NCBI GenBank assembly: GCA_002069125.1
Contig: MVZN01000033.1
Location: 1 to 32,314, forward strand
Reading direction: 5' to 3'
Length of the DNA stretch: 32,314 nt
Source: Spirochaetes bacterium ADurb.BinA120
GTDB taxonomy: Bacteria; Spirochaetota; UBA4802; UBA5368
A program made the translations under genes and the position numbers. Under the pieces are notes generated by a model. The model was given only the letters and a program-made list of their open reading frames with translations. It was not told the DNA's origin and made no database searches. Positions 5,279 to 13,801 of the stretch are shown here, piece by piece. Position 1 is the first letter of the stretch. Each line of letters starts with the position of its first letter.

Positions 5279-7789
5279 TCAGTATTGATTGTGGCTCTCG
5301 CGCGCGATTATCTCGTCCTGAAGCTCGCGCCCAATGGCCGTAAAATACGCGTTGTAACCGGTTACCCGCACCAATAGATGCCTGTACGCCCCCGGATGCC
5401 TCTGCGCGTCGCGCAGCATGTCCGCGTCGATCATGTTTATCTGAAGCGCGGTCCCGCCGTTCTCGGCATAGCCGCGCAGAAAGGCCTTGAACTTGTTTCT
5501 GTGCTCCGGGTCCCTTAAAAGCGACGGATTGAAGGTGATGGTATGGCTCGCCCCGTTCGGAAGGCTGTTGAGGTAGCCCTCCCAGTCGCCTCCGTTAGGG
5601 TCCTTGCCGCCCAGGGCCTTCCCTACCGAGTTTGCATTGGCCGTGGGGCCGTTGATGTCGGCGCCGTTGGACGGGCAGATGGCATTGGAGAGGAACTGTC
5701 CCTTTGGCCTGCCGTCCGGGCTTGCGGCCATTATGAAGCCGTCGCCCACCCAGTAGTTCCACGAGAGCATTCCGGGCCGAAAGCGCCGGCCGGTGGACTT
5801 CGTAGTGTACTTCCAGGTCTCCTCGGTCCACAGGTCCATTACGGCCCGGGCCATCTCGTCGGCTTCGTCGTCGTCGCGTCCATATTTGGGCGCGCGGTTC
5901 TTGGCCTTTGCCTGCAGCACCTCATGCCCCACCCAGTTGTCTTTAAGGGCCTTTATGAGTTCGGCCATTGTACATTCCTTTTTGTCGAAGACGAGGTACT
6001 TCACGGCAAGAAGGGAGTCGACGGTGGTGGCGAAGGTGACCCCCTCTATCGTGGTAAAGCCGAGCTCGGCCCCGCCCTGGGTAATGTCGAGGCCCTTCTC
6101 GGCGCATCCCCTGACCAGGCACGAGAGGTAGGGCGTCGGCGAGAAACGGGCCCTGGCGAGCTCCGACATCTCGTATAGCTCCACGCATTTTCGAACTATG
6201 TATCGGGTCTGCTCCTCGTAGGCCTTCCAGAACTCATCCCAGGATTTGAATCTTTCGGCACCGCCGGTATTTGGCCCCACTCGCGCCGGTTTAGTGGTAA
6301 TTCCGGTAAGGAGGTCGGTGAATGGAAGCATGTCCATGCCGCCCGTAAGCGCGAGTTCAACGGCCTTCAGGAGATTGAGATTGTTGTCCACGGTCCCCGA
6401 GCGATCGTTGCCGACCATGGTGTTCTCCAGGCATCCCACCGATGCGTAATCGTGTACGTTCGATTCGTGGATGAGATGCTCCACCCCCGCGCGCTTTGCC
6501 TCGCGGAGCATGCCCGCCATGGAGCGCTCGTCGAAGTTCAGCAGAAAGGGAGCGCCCTGGCTTGAGGAGATCATGGATACCACCGTGTCGAGGAGCTTTT
6601 CCGGGCTTTTACGGTGCAGGCGAACATTCGGCTTTGGCTCCAAAATCGGCGTCATCTCGTCGATCACCTCCAGAAGCGCATAGCTGAGGTCGTTCGTCAT
6701 ATCCTTTCCCTCCGGACCCAAACCGGAGAGGTTGAAGAGCTGGCCGAATCCCGCCGTTATTCCCTGGTTGCCTCCTACGCGTATCATTGCGTCGTAGGCG
6801 GTGTTGGCGTGCACCCAGAAGCACTTTAGAATCTCCTTTCCGAACTCACGGTCCATGCCGTTTTTAATGGAGTGCTCCCAGTAAGGCAGCATGTACTGAT
6901 CGAGCCTGCCGAAAGAGACGCCGGGGCCCGGATAGTTCTCGTCGCTCATCACCAGCATGTGGGTTAGCCATAAAGACTGAACGGCCTCGTGGAATGTAAC
7001 GGCGGGCTCCCATGGCACGCGCTCGAGATTGGCCGCCATCATCTCGAGCTCCGCCTTACGCGAAGGGACCGCCTCCCTCGACGCGAGCGAGCGGCACTCC
7101 GCGGCATAGGCCGCCGCCACCTCCCGCGGCATGAGCGCGGCGGTTATCATCGCCCGAAGCTGCGCGCCCCGCGGCCCCTGCTTGTCCCGCTTTTGCATGG
7201 CCTCGTAACGGGCCGAGAGATCCGCGTGGATGCCCTTCCAACCCTCGACGAGCACCCTTTTGTAGTCGGGTATAAGATGCCCGGACGTTGCGCCCGAGTT
7301 TCCGAAACCGTGGTCGTGGAACCATTTCATCATGGCCCTTGCGCCTTTCTTTCCATAAATGAGCCTGTCGCGCTCCATAAGCTCCTTTTTGGTCCAGCAG
7401 CGAGATGCCTGAAGGTTGAAGCGCGAGCCCGCCAGGAGGTCCCCCGGGAGGATCTCATGCGGCATGTAGCGCGCCATGACCTCCTTGACGAACCATGCTC
7501 GGCGTTCCGGAAGGCTCCATGTCCAGAAATCCTCGTGGAGTTTAACGGGCCGCGCCATCTGGTGAAATGACGAGCGAAACGTCTGAAGAAAGGCGTAGGT
7601 CTCCGGGACGATGTAATAGGTGATTTCGTCGTACTGCACGTCCCAGTCCGTGCCCGTAGTCCAGGGCATGAATTCGTTGTTCCAGGCCCTGTCCAGCCCC
7701 TTGAAGAAATAATCCCTGAGCCAGCTTATGCGGGGCGAAAGTCCCTTCGGCTCTTTGATTGCAAATTGCGCTGCGGTCGATGTATTCAT
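5279..7789 (-). CDS. Glycyl-radical enzyme of unassigned substrate (PFL-like)
   Basis: An 836-residue enzyme of the pyruvate formate-lyase superfamily. The PFL domain fills most of the chain. The active-site cysteine is in VGCLEN (Cys453, with Glu455 forming a C-x-E pair), and the C-terminal glycine-radical motif is RVTGYNAYF (Gly811). The C-x-E pair fits the dehydratase, lyase and decarboxylase branches and differs from the adjacent CC pair of PFL itself. No small subunit gene is present, which argues against benzylsuccinate synthase and 4-hydroxyphenylacetate decarboxylase. There are no microcompartment shell genes, which argues against the usual choline or propanediol loci. Aryl-acetate decarboxylases without small subunits remain possible. 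AAGGGGGAA precedes the start. The radical is oxygen-sensitive, so the enzyme implies anaerobic growth. Confidence 0.93.
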   Translation of the reverse strand: MNTSTAAQFAIKEPKGLSPRISWLRDYFFKGLDRAWNNEFMPWTTGTDWDVQYDEITYYIVPETYAFLQTFRSSFHQMARPVKLHEDFWTWSLPERRAWFVKEVMARYMPHEILPGDLLAGSRFNLQASRCWTKKELMERDRLIYGKKGARAMMKWFHDHGFGNSGATSGHLIPDYKRVLVEGWKGIHADLSARYEAMQKRDKQGPRGAQLRAMITAALMPREVAAAYAAECRSLASREAVPSRKAELEMMAANLERVPWEPAVTFHEAVQSLWLTHMLVMSDENYPGPGVSFGRLDQYMLPYWEHSIKNGMDREFGKEILKCFWVHANTAYDAMIRVGGNQGITAGFGQLFNLSGLGPEGKDMTNDLSYALLEVIDEMTPILEPKPNVRLHRKSPEKLLDTVVSMISSSQGAPFLLNFDERSMAGMLREAKRAGVEHLIHESNVHDYASVGCLENTMVGNDRSGTVDNNLNLLKAVELALTGGMDMLPFTDLLTGITTKPARVGPNTGGAERFKSWDEFWKAYEEQTRYIVRKCVELYEMSELARARFSPTPYLSCLVRGCAEKGLDITQGGAELGFTTIEGVTFATTVDSLLAVKYLVFDKKECTMAELIKALKDNWVGHEVLQAKAKNRAPKYGRDDDEADEMARAVMDLWTEETWKYTTKSTGRRFRPGMLSWNYWVGDGFIMAASPDGRPKGQFLSNAICPSNGADINGPTANANSVGKALGGKDPNGGDWEGYLNSLPNGASHTITFNPSLLRDPEHRNKFKAFLRGYAENGGTALQINMIDADMLRDAQRHPGAYRHLLVRVTGYNAYFTAIGRELQDEIIARESHNQY

Positions 7790-7809
7790 TTCGTTCCCCC
7801 TTAATCTTG

Positions 7810-8565
7810 TTATACGACCCTCTCAGCCGAGACGGTCGTACTCCTTTGGTCTATGGCCCTGTTAAGATATCGCTCGCCGTGGTCGAGCAGGCGTTTCATC
7901 ACCGCGGCGGCCCTTTTGTCGTCGCGCGCCCTGTACGCCTCCACGAGGCTTCTATGGAAGCCGAACACAACCGGCGCGACGCCCCTGTCGGTAAAGAACT
8001 GTCCTGTTAGGTTTGTATATACGTCCTTGAATGAATTGATGATGAGCGGGTACACCATATTCTCCGTGGCGATGGCGGTGAGAAGATGGAATTCGAAATC
8101 CATACGCACGATCTCTTTCGTGCACGAAAGCTCGCAGGCGTTCTCCATTTCGATGATCTCATGAAATTGGCGCAGGTGCTCCTGGTTCCTGTTCCGTGCG
8201 GCCAGCCGCGCCGTTTCCATCTCGAAGAGCTCGCGCATTCGGAGCATGCTTTTAAGCAGCCCGGGTTCGAGGTTCCCCCTGTGGTAGGCCAGAAGCGATT
8301 CGAGGAGCGAAAGAGAGCCGCTTCGGCGGTAGTCGTTTACATAGGCACCCTTTCGCGGCCTGAGCGTTACAAGGCCCCTGGCCTGAAGCTCTATAAGCCC
8401 CTCGTGCACCACGGGGCGGCTTACCCCCATGCGCGCGGCAAGCTCGCGCTCCGAGGGAAGACGGCTTCCTATTCCGAGCTCACCGGAGATGATGAGCTCC
8501 TCGAAGCGCGCGACAAAGGCCTCTACAAGGCTCGGCGCGCGCAGGGGAGAGAGATAATCGTTCAC
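7810..8565 (-). CDS. FadR-type GntR transcriptional regulator
   Basis: A one-component regulator of about 251 residues. The N-terminal winged helix-turn-helix (about 15-75) holds the family signature LPSERELAARMGVSR followed by VHEGLIELQARGLV. The all-helical FCD ligand-binding domain follows. It is the first gene of the operon, 20 bases before the glycyl-radical enzyme, and probably responds to that enzyme's substrate or product. I chose the GTG at 8565 because GGGGG lies six bases upstream and because a longer frame from 8646 would put the operator and promoter inside the gene. Its family is known to bind TGGT-N3-ACCA palindromes, and one sits just upstream, so autoregulation is likely. Confidence 0.9.
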   Translation of the reverse strand: MNDYLSPLRAPSLVEAFVARFEELIISGELGIGSRLPSERELAARMGVSRPVVHEGLIELQARGLVTLRPRKGAYVNDYRRSGSLSLLESLLAYHRGNLEPGLLKSMLRMRELFEMETARLAARNRNQEHLRQFHEIIEMENACELSCTKEIVRMDFEFHLLTAIATENMVYPLIINSFKDVYTNLTGQFFTDRGVAPVVFGFHRSLVEAYRARDDKRAAAVMKRLLDHGERYLNRAIDQRSTTVSAERVV

Positions 8566-8580
8566 GCTTGGCCCCCAATT

Positions 8581-8631
8581 GGCTGTTGGTATTACCACCA
8601 GCCATTGAATACCAATGGTTTTAAAAGTCAA
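8581..8631 (-). promoter_or_regulatory. Promoter and operator of the glycyl-radical operon
   Basis: On the minus strand TTGACT (8626-8631) and TTCAAT (8604-8609) form a -35/-10 pair with 16 bases between. Overlapping and following it are a 23-base palindrome with one mismatch, centred on TGGTATTACCA (8587-8597), and a second inverted repeat CCATTG/CAATGG (8602-8618). TTGGTATT (8586-8593) is also complementary to AATACCAA (8608-8615), so two half-operators face each other. This is the usual geometry for repression by a dimeric FadR/PdhR-type protein. Confidence 0.65.
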
Positions 8632-8710
8632 GCGCCATTTTATCACCGATCGAATTAATTAGACAGGACAGAATAAACAGGCGAGGAGAGTCTATCCCCC
8701 CCTCCCCCGA

Positions 8711-8730
8711 TCCCTCCTTGCCTGGAGGGA
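8711..8730 (-). terminator. Possible terminator hairpin after the histidine kinase gene
   Basis: TCCCTCC and GGAGGGA are perfect 7-base arms with a six-base loop, 20 bases beyond the kinase stop codon. No T-tract follows on the minus strand, so termination would be weak or Rho-assisted. Confidence 0.35.
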
Positions 8731-8749
8731 AGATGGTACGACTACGATA

Positions 8750-11700
8750 TCAGTTTGACCGCCCCTGTCCGGATTCTGCGCTTATGGCTTTTTTCACGCC
8801 GATGGAGAGCTCCGTTATCGAGTACGGCTTCTGCAGAAAGCCCGCTATGCCGCGGTCCAGCGCGTCCGCCAGAACCGATCCGTCAATCAAGCCGGAAGCG
8901 AGCAGTACGCGAACCCCCGGGTCTATAGCTCGCAACTTTTCAAAAAGCTCGAGGCCGGATACCCCGGGCATCGAAAGGTCGAGTACAACGGCGGCAAAGC
9001 CCCCCGGCGCCTGTTTGAAGATTTCCAGCGCCTCGTAGGCGCTCTCGGCCGAAGACACCTGGTATCCCATCTCCTCGAGCATACCCGCCGCGATTCCGAG
9101 AACCGGTTTCTCGTCGTCCACAAGGAGTATTCGGCCTTCGCCGGCAACCAGCTCGTTTTCCTCCGGAACGGACCCTATACTCACCTCCTCTTCCTCCAGG
9201 GCCGGCAGATATACCTTAAAGGTCGAGCCCGCGCCGGGGCGGCTTGCGATATCGATGAATCCTCCGTGCTGCTGGACTATAGTATAGGCTATTGCAAGCC
9301 CCAGGCCGGTCCCCTCCTCCTTCCGTTTGGTCGTGAAGAAGGGGTCGAAAATCTGCTCGCGAATCTCGTCCGTAATACCGACGCCGGTATCCTCAACCTC
9401 CAGGGTGACATAGGTCGTTCCCGGCGCGGCAACCGCATGGCCAGCGTGAGGGGTTTCTGGATACCGGGCGACAGAGGCGCTTACCTTAAGGACTCCCCCC
9501 TCCCTTTCCCCGGCGGCGCGCATTGTTGTCATGGCGTGCGCCGCGTTTACGCAGAGGTTTAAAAGCACCTGTTCTATCTGAACAGGCTCGGCCCTTACCC
9601 TTAGCGGTTCGGTCGACGGTCGGAATTCGAGTTTTACCGACTTGGGGAGCGTGTTAACGCAGAGCCGGTGAACATCGGCAATCGTGTCGTTTACGTCCAT
9701 AGGCACAGTCTGCAGCCCGCTCTTACGGGAAAGGGTGAGCAGACGCCGCGTCATGTCGGCCGATCGTTTCGACGATTCGAGGGCAATCTCGATGTAGTTG
9801 AGTATAGCGCTTCGGTCCACCGTCCCTTCTTTTTTAAGAATGAGTTTGATAAGGTCGAGGCTTCCCATGATACCCATCAGCATATTGTTGAAATCGTGGG
9901 CTATACCGCCCGCGAGCGTGCCGATGGCCTCCATCTTTTGGGCCTGTATAAGCTGCATGCGGGTTTTTTCCCTTTCTTCTTCGGCGCGTTTGCGGTCGGT
10001 AATCTCGAACCCGATGCCTATCAGATAATTCTCTCCATCGAGCCTCATGCGCGACACGGCCACGTAAAACGCCAGGTGTTCGTCGTTTTTCCGCCTGAAG
10101 TTTATCTCGGCGGCGGCCTGCCCCGCCTCGAATCCTTCGAGCAACTTCGCCGCCGCCAGCTCCCTGTCCCGCGGGTCGACCATGTCGAGCGGGTTCATGG
10201 CCCGCACCTCGTCCGGGCTGTACCCAAAGGCGTCATCGCCCTTAATCCGTCCCTTCCATCGAACGAGTTTCCCCCCGCCGTCGAGGAGGAAGAAGATGCC
10301 CGGCAGAGTGTCGATGATGGTTGCGGCGAAATTCTTCTCCTGGAGAATTCTTTCCTCCGCCTCCCTCCGCTCGTGAATGTCGGTAAGAACACCATTGGCC
10401 CCGGAGAAGACCCCCTTCTGGAAGAGGGGCTGGCTGATGGTGGAGACCCAGCGGTATTCCCCGGTTTTGGTCTTGATTCGATATTCGCTGGGCTCTATCT
10501 CACCCCGTGCGAGCCTCTCGAATCGCCCGGCTATTCTCGCCACGTCGTCCGGGTGTATCAGGGATATGAAATTCAGCCGTGTAATTTCTTCGGCCGTAAA
10601 TCCGGCGATCTTTTCAATCGCCGGGCTGATATAGGTGAGCTTTCCCTCGGAGCCTGCAGAGTAAATCGCCTCATTTATGTTCTCGACCAGGCTACGGTAC
10701 TTCTCCTCGCTGCGCCTCAGTTCGTTTTCCGCCGCGATCAGCTCCTCGTTCTGCGCTTCGAACTCCTCGTTGGTCGCGCTTAGCTCTTCCATCGCGGCAT
10801 TTAGCTCCTCGTTCGTCGCGGCGAGTTCCTGGTTCGCCGCTGTAAGCTGTACGATGGAATTCCCCTGCTCTTCCTTCGCGCCCTTCAGTTGATCGGTCAG
10901 GGTTTTCATCCTGTCTATCATTCCAATCGACGCCGTCAGAACCAAGCACAGGAAGCCGAGCTCCGTACTCCATTCGGTAAAGAAATTCAGGGGAAGCCGA
11001 CCCAGGGCCGTCAGTATGCCCATGACGGTGAATACGGCGATCCCTCCTATGCCGGCCCCGAAATAGCGGACGAAGCGGCTTCCTTTGGCAAGAGCCGTAA
11101 GGACATATATAACAACCGCCGCCGCGATCACGAAAAGCAGCGTATAGGTGGCCAGCAGGCTCAGGCGGGTCGGAAGCACGAAGGCCAGCGCCGCGGACAG
11201 CGGGAAAAGAGCGTAACCGAACAGCCTGAAAAAAAGGTTGAAACGCGGGCTGGCGAGATCGGTCGCCATTGCCGAGCGGATAAAAAGCGCGCTGAACGCC
11301 CCCAGCAGGTTCATGAACACCGGCAGCGCTGTGTTGGCCCATTCCGGTGAATCGGGCCACAGAAACTGGAAGGCATATCCGCGATGGGACATCTGATATA
11401 GAAGCAGAATGGCGGAAAAGAGCGCGAAATACAGGTACATGCGCTCGCGAAGCAGCGCATATACGAAAAAGTTGAATCCGGCAATCAAGGCCAGCATTCC
11501 ATACAACAGCCAGAGGGCGGGGAGAACGCCGTTTTTGCGCTCGATATAGCCCTGTTCGGAGAAAAGGCGCGCGGAGAACCTGAGGGAGCCGGAATTTAGC
11601 GCCCTGATATAGATCGTGTTGGCGCCGGGCTCGAGAATCAGAGGAAACAGTAAATTGGGGTCCCGTATCGGTCGCGAATCGAATCTGAGGCGGTCTCCCG

Positions 11701-12121
11701 TCCGGACGGCCTTAAGGCCGCCGGCTCCATCCGGGGAATACACCTCCACAAGGTCCAGGCTCGGAAAATCTATTTCGAGCAGGGCGCTTGCGGCCGTTTG
11801 GCCGCTGTTCGCGATACGGGCGCGGAACCAGTATGCCGACCGGGAATAGCCGAAGTTGACCGACCCTCCGGGGGTTTCCTTCCATGAGTCTCCCATTCGC
11901 AGGATATCACCGACGGCAAACTTCCGTTCACTGTCCTCGATATACTCCAGATGAGCCGACAGGTTCACCCCGTTCGAGAAAGGCACTATCGGTCGGCCCG
12001 CGGCCATAAGCCCCGCGCTTAGCGCAGGAATGAATATAATCGCCAATACTAAAAGGCCCCACGATCGGACAAGGCCCCTCCGTCTTGCAAGAAGTGCAGC
12101 CGGATGCGCTTTTATATCCAT
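8750..12121 (-). CDS. Hybrid sensor histidine kinase (7TMR-DISM, PAS-PAS, HisKA, HATPase, receiver)
   Basis: A membrane sensor of about 1123 residues. The order is: signal segment; a periplasmic 7TMR-DISMED2-like domain (YWFRARIAN, then EVYSPDG); seven hydrophobic helices (7TMR-DISM); a heptad coiled coil rich in TNEEL units; two PAS domains; the HisKA box GIAHDFNNM with the phosphorylated His near 741; HATPase motifs ([14 protein letters not shown]); and a C-terminal receiver with VVLDLSMPG (Asp near 1048). Diverse intracellular outputs are known for such hybrids, and no partner receiver or output gene is adjacent. The frame stays open to a GTG at 12211. I prefer ATG 12121 because it gives a normal positively charged n-region before the first hydrophobic segment; neither start has a strong ribosome-binding site. 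Confidence 0.92.
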   Translation of the reverse strand: MDIKAHPAALLARRRGLVRSWGLLVLAIIFIPALSAGLMAAGRPIVPFSNGVNLSAHLEYIEDSERKFAVGDILRMGDSWKETPGGSVNFGYSRSAYWFRARIANSGQTAASALLEIDFPSLDLVEVYSPDGAGGLKAVRTGDRLRFDSRPIRDPNLLFPLILEPGANTIYIRALNSGSLRFSARLFSEQGYIERKNGVLPALWLLYGMLALIAGFNFFVYALLRERMYLYFALFSAILLLYQMSHRGYAFQFLWPDSPEWANTALPVFMNLLGAFSALFIRSAMATDLASPRFNLFFRLFGYALFPLSAALAFVLPTRLSLLATYTLLFVIAAAVVIYVLTALAKGSRFVRYFGAGIGGIAVFTVMGILTALGRLPLNFFTEWSTELGFLCLVLTASIGMIDRMKTLTDQLKGAKEEQGNSIVQLTAANQELAATNEELNAAMEELSATNEEFEAQNEELIAAENELRRSEEKYRSLVENINEAIYSAGSEGKLTYISPAIEKIAGFTAEEITRLNFISLIHPDDVARIAGRFERLARGEIEPSEYRIKTKTGEYRWVSTISQPLFQKGVFSGANGVLTDIHERREAEERILQEKNFAATIIDTLPGIFFLLDGGGKLVRWKGRIKGDDAFGYSPDEVRAMNPLDMVDPRDRELAAAKLLEGFEAGQAAAEINFRRKNDEHLAFYVAVSRMRLDGENYLIGIGFEITDRKRAEEEREKTRMQLIQAQKMEAIGTLAGGIAHDFNNMLMGIMGSLDLIKLILKKEGTVDRSAILNYIEIALESSKRSADMTRRLLTLSRKSGLQTVPMDVNDTIADVHRLCVNTLPKSVKLEFRPSTEPLRVRAEPVQIEQVLLNLCVNAAHAMTTMRAAGEREGGVLKVSASVARYPETPHAGHAVAAPGTTYVTLEVEDTGVGITDEIREQIFDPFFTTKRKEEGTGLGLAIAYTIVQQHGGFIDIASRPGAGSTFKVYLPALEEEEVSIGSVPEENELVAGEGRILLVDDEKPVLGIAAGMLEEMGYQVSSAESAYEALEIFKQAPGGFAAVVLDLSMPGVSGLELFEKLRAIDPGVRVLLASGLIDGSVLADALDRGIAGFLQKPYSITELSIGVKKAISAESGQGRSN

Positions 12122-12349
12122 CCCGCAAGGATGCCCGATAAAACGCGACATGGCAAGCACAATTCGCTCCGCTACCGGCACCGTTGCCGCGAACATAATC
12201 ACGTTCTCCACGGGCCCTTTGAGACTAGTAAATATTTCGTTTAACTATTTTTCCCTTATGCCGATATTATGGATGGGACATAATGATACAGTCGCGCATG
12301 TTCTTGAATACGCTGTCCTTACCATTTATCACCTGTGAGCGAGGGGCGG

Positions 12350-12565
12350 ATGAAGAAGAAGGCCAAGAGCTTCAAAACGCAGTTAAAAAAGTACCTCGGA
12401 ATAAAAGGGCTCGATATCGTCGTATATCTACGCGACGGCAAATCGATCGAACTGAACAAAAATAGATCTCTCGTAAAGGACCATATCGTCCTCGTCGACA
12501 AGAACAACAGGGAAATGCGCATTCCCATCTCGCAGATCGTTTCGGTTGATTTGTTCGCCGCCTGA
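12350..12565 (+). CDS. Small Sm/Hfq-like-looking protein, 71 aa
   Basis: A short basic protein. ATG 12350 is chosen because GAGGGGCGG sits directly before it. An in-frame GTG at 12335 would include that site. After a Lys-rich N-terminus (about 1-17) the rest has an alternating pattern like a five-strand Sm barrel: LDIVVYLRDGKSIEL, then HIVLVDKNNREMRI and ISQIVSVDLFA. This resembles the Sm1/Sm2 layout (hydrophobic strand, DG turn, closing I-x-x-I-x-S-V strand), but the Hfq-specific residues are not obvious. It may be an RNA-binding or small SH3-like protein. It is alone between the divergent kinase gene and the secretion operon, followed by a terminator. The family is not recognised with confidence. 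Confidence 0.7.
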   Translation: MKKKAKSFKTQLKKYLGIKGLDIVVYLRDGKSIELNKNRSLVKDHIVLVDKNNREMRIPISQIVSVDLFAA

Positions 12566-12600
12566 GGTAAATCGCATTTTTCCCCCGAAACAGACCTTCT

Positions 12601-12626
12601 CCCCGCCGGCAGGCGGGGATTCTTTT
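12601..12626 (+). terminator. Rho-independent terminator
   Basis: CCCCGCC-ggca-GGCGGGG (12601-12618) followed by ATTCTTTT. A strong GC stem and a short T-rich tail, 35 bases after the stop of the 71-aa gene. Confidence 0.75.
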
Positions 12627-12653
12627 ATACCGTCGCTTCGTTAATAATAATTA

Positions 12654-12680
12654 TTGACAGCCCGCCGCCGGCTTTATACT
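12654..12680 (+). promoter_or_regulatory. Promoter of the type II secretion operon
   Basis: TTGACA (12654-12659) and TATACT (12675-12680) with a 15-base GC-rich spacer. The exact -35 and near-consensus -10 suggest a real promoter, although the spacer is two bases shorter than optimal. It would give a leader of about 250 bases before gspC. Confidence 0.55.
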
Positions 12681-12940
12681 GTATCAGGCGACATTTGGAA
12701 TGTATAGCATTTTAAATAGACATCTTTCTTGAATACGTTATATTTCATGGCCGGTCGGGCCACCGCTTCCGCCGGATATCGACACCCGGCCGTAACGACG
12801 GCAGGTCACTGTGTACAATCTCCGTGGCAAGGGGAGCCGTTGATCCGGCGTAATCCGCGCAAGCGCCCGCATGAACGGAAAAACAACGGTCGTTGCGGCG
12901 GGGCGACAACTCAAACGACATCCCGGAGTTTCTACCTTTA

Positions 12941-13777
12941 ATGCAGAATGTCAAATATCACGCCATCAACACCGCGTCCGTCATCGCCTTCGCCCTTGTC
13001 CTCGCCGCAGGGATCAACCAGCTTATACGGTTGAGCATTACTCCGCTGCCCGGACATCAAGAGCGCAAAACCCGTGCCGTCGGAGCGCAGGCCCCGGCCA
13101 GGACCTTCGACGATTACAGGCGGATACTCGACTCGGGCTTTTTCCGCCTTGCGGGGCAGGAGGCCCTTAACGGCGGCTCGACGTTATCGAGCAAACTTAC
13201 CGAACTCCAGTTGATGGGAACGATCTCCGGACCGGCTTCGATTGCCCGTGCTCTCATTAAAAAGAGCACCGAAAAGGACCCGGAGGTCTTCCGGATAGGC
13301 TCCCCGGTATACGGTTACACCCTTGTTAGGATCGACAACACGAAGGTTTATCTTCGGGGGACCGACAAGAAGCTGGAGATGCTGGATATGTTCGCCGGCC
13401 CACCCTCCGCGGATGCCGGCAAAGCGCCCCCCCCGGGAGGCGCGGAAGGCCGGATCAAGCAGACAATCAGCAGGGCCGAACTGCAGCAGAAGGTGCTCAA
13501 CAACATGGATAACGCCCTGGCCGGGCTTCGCGCGGGGCCCTATCGTGTGGATGGGAAGATTCAGGGCTACAAGCTCTTCCGGGTCCAGCCGGACAGCGTA
13601 CTCTATCAGCTTGGAGCCCGAAACGGGGACGTTGTGCGCAGGGTAAACGGACATCCCATAGACAGCACCGAAAAGCTGTATCAGATGTGGAAATCGATCC
13701 AGGGTGATTCCAGAATCACGATCGATCTGGAGCGCGGAGGGAAGCTCGTAAATTATGACTTCACCGTTTCCGAATAG
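12941..13777 (+). CDS. gspC: Type II secretion system protein GspC
   Basis: A bitopic inner-membrane protein of 278 residues that links the inner platform to the secretin. A short cytoplasmic start leads into one membrane helix (about 8-27). The periplasmic part contains the HR domain (LTELQLMGTISGPASIARAL then FRIGSPVYGYTLVRI), which in known systems contacts GspD N0, and a C-terminal PDZ domain (about 180-278, YKLFRVQPDSVLYQLGARNGDVVRRVNG). ATG 12941 is chosen because it gives the usual short N-terminus; an in-frame TTG at 12893 lacks support. It is the first gene of a twelve-gene gsp operon, with a 24-base gap to gspD. Confidence 0.9.
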   Translation: MQNVKYHAINTASVIAFALVLAAGINQLIRLSITPLPGHQERKTRAVGAQAPARTFDDYRRILDSGFFRLAGQEALNGGSTLSSKLTELQLMGTISGPASIARALIKKSTEKDPEVFRIGSPVYGYTLVRIDNTKVYLRGTDKKLEMLDMFAGPPSADAGKAPPPGGAEGRIKQTISRAELQQKVLNNMDNALAGLRAGPYRVDGKIQGYKLFRVQPDSVLYQLGARNGDVVRRVNGHPIDSTEKLYQMWKSIQGDSRITIDLERGGKLVNYDFTVSE

Positions 13778-13801
13778 GGAAATAACAAAGGGGATAAGCA
13801 C

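Larger units (their letters stand above)
12566..12940. other. Intergenic region with terminator, promoter and long leader before gspC
   Basis: It holds the terminator of the small upstream gene (12601-12626), a promoter (12654-12680) and a leader of about 250 bases. A possible 70-codon frame (12729-12941) has no ribosome-binding site or recognisable sequence and is not called. TTCTTGAATACG at 12726-12737 also occurs at 12301-12312 before the small upstream gene. Confidence 0.5.

Noticed and set aside
5279-7789. Calling the glycyl-radical enzyme a pyruvate formate-lyase
   Set aside because: The active site is C-x-E rather than adjacent cysteines, and the activase has two extra ferredoxin clusters, unlike the one for pyruvate formate-lyase.
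8566-8646. N-terminal extension of the GntR regulator to 8646
   Set aside because: It would place the promoter and operator palindromes inside the coding region; the GTG at 8565 has a good ribosome-binding site.
9668-10783. 371-codon plus-strand frame opposite the kinase gene
   Set aside because: It mirrors the GC-rich third-position pattern of the kinase gene; no motif and no ribosome-binding site.
12840-12940. Cyclic-di-GMP riboswitch ahead of the secretion operon
   Set aside because: I looked for GEMM-type conserved blocks and tetraloop receptor sequences and could not match them.
12729-12941. 70-codon frame in the gspC leader
   Set aside because: No ribosome-binding site, no recognisable sequence, and ends at the gspC start by chance.
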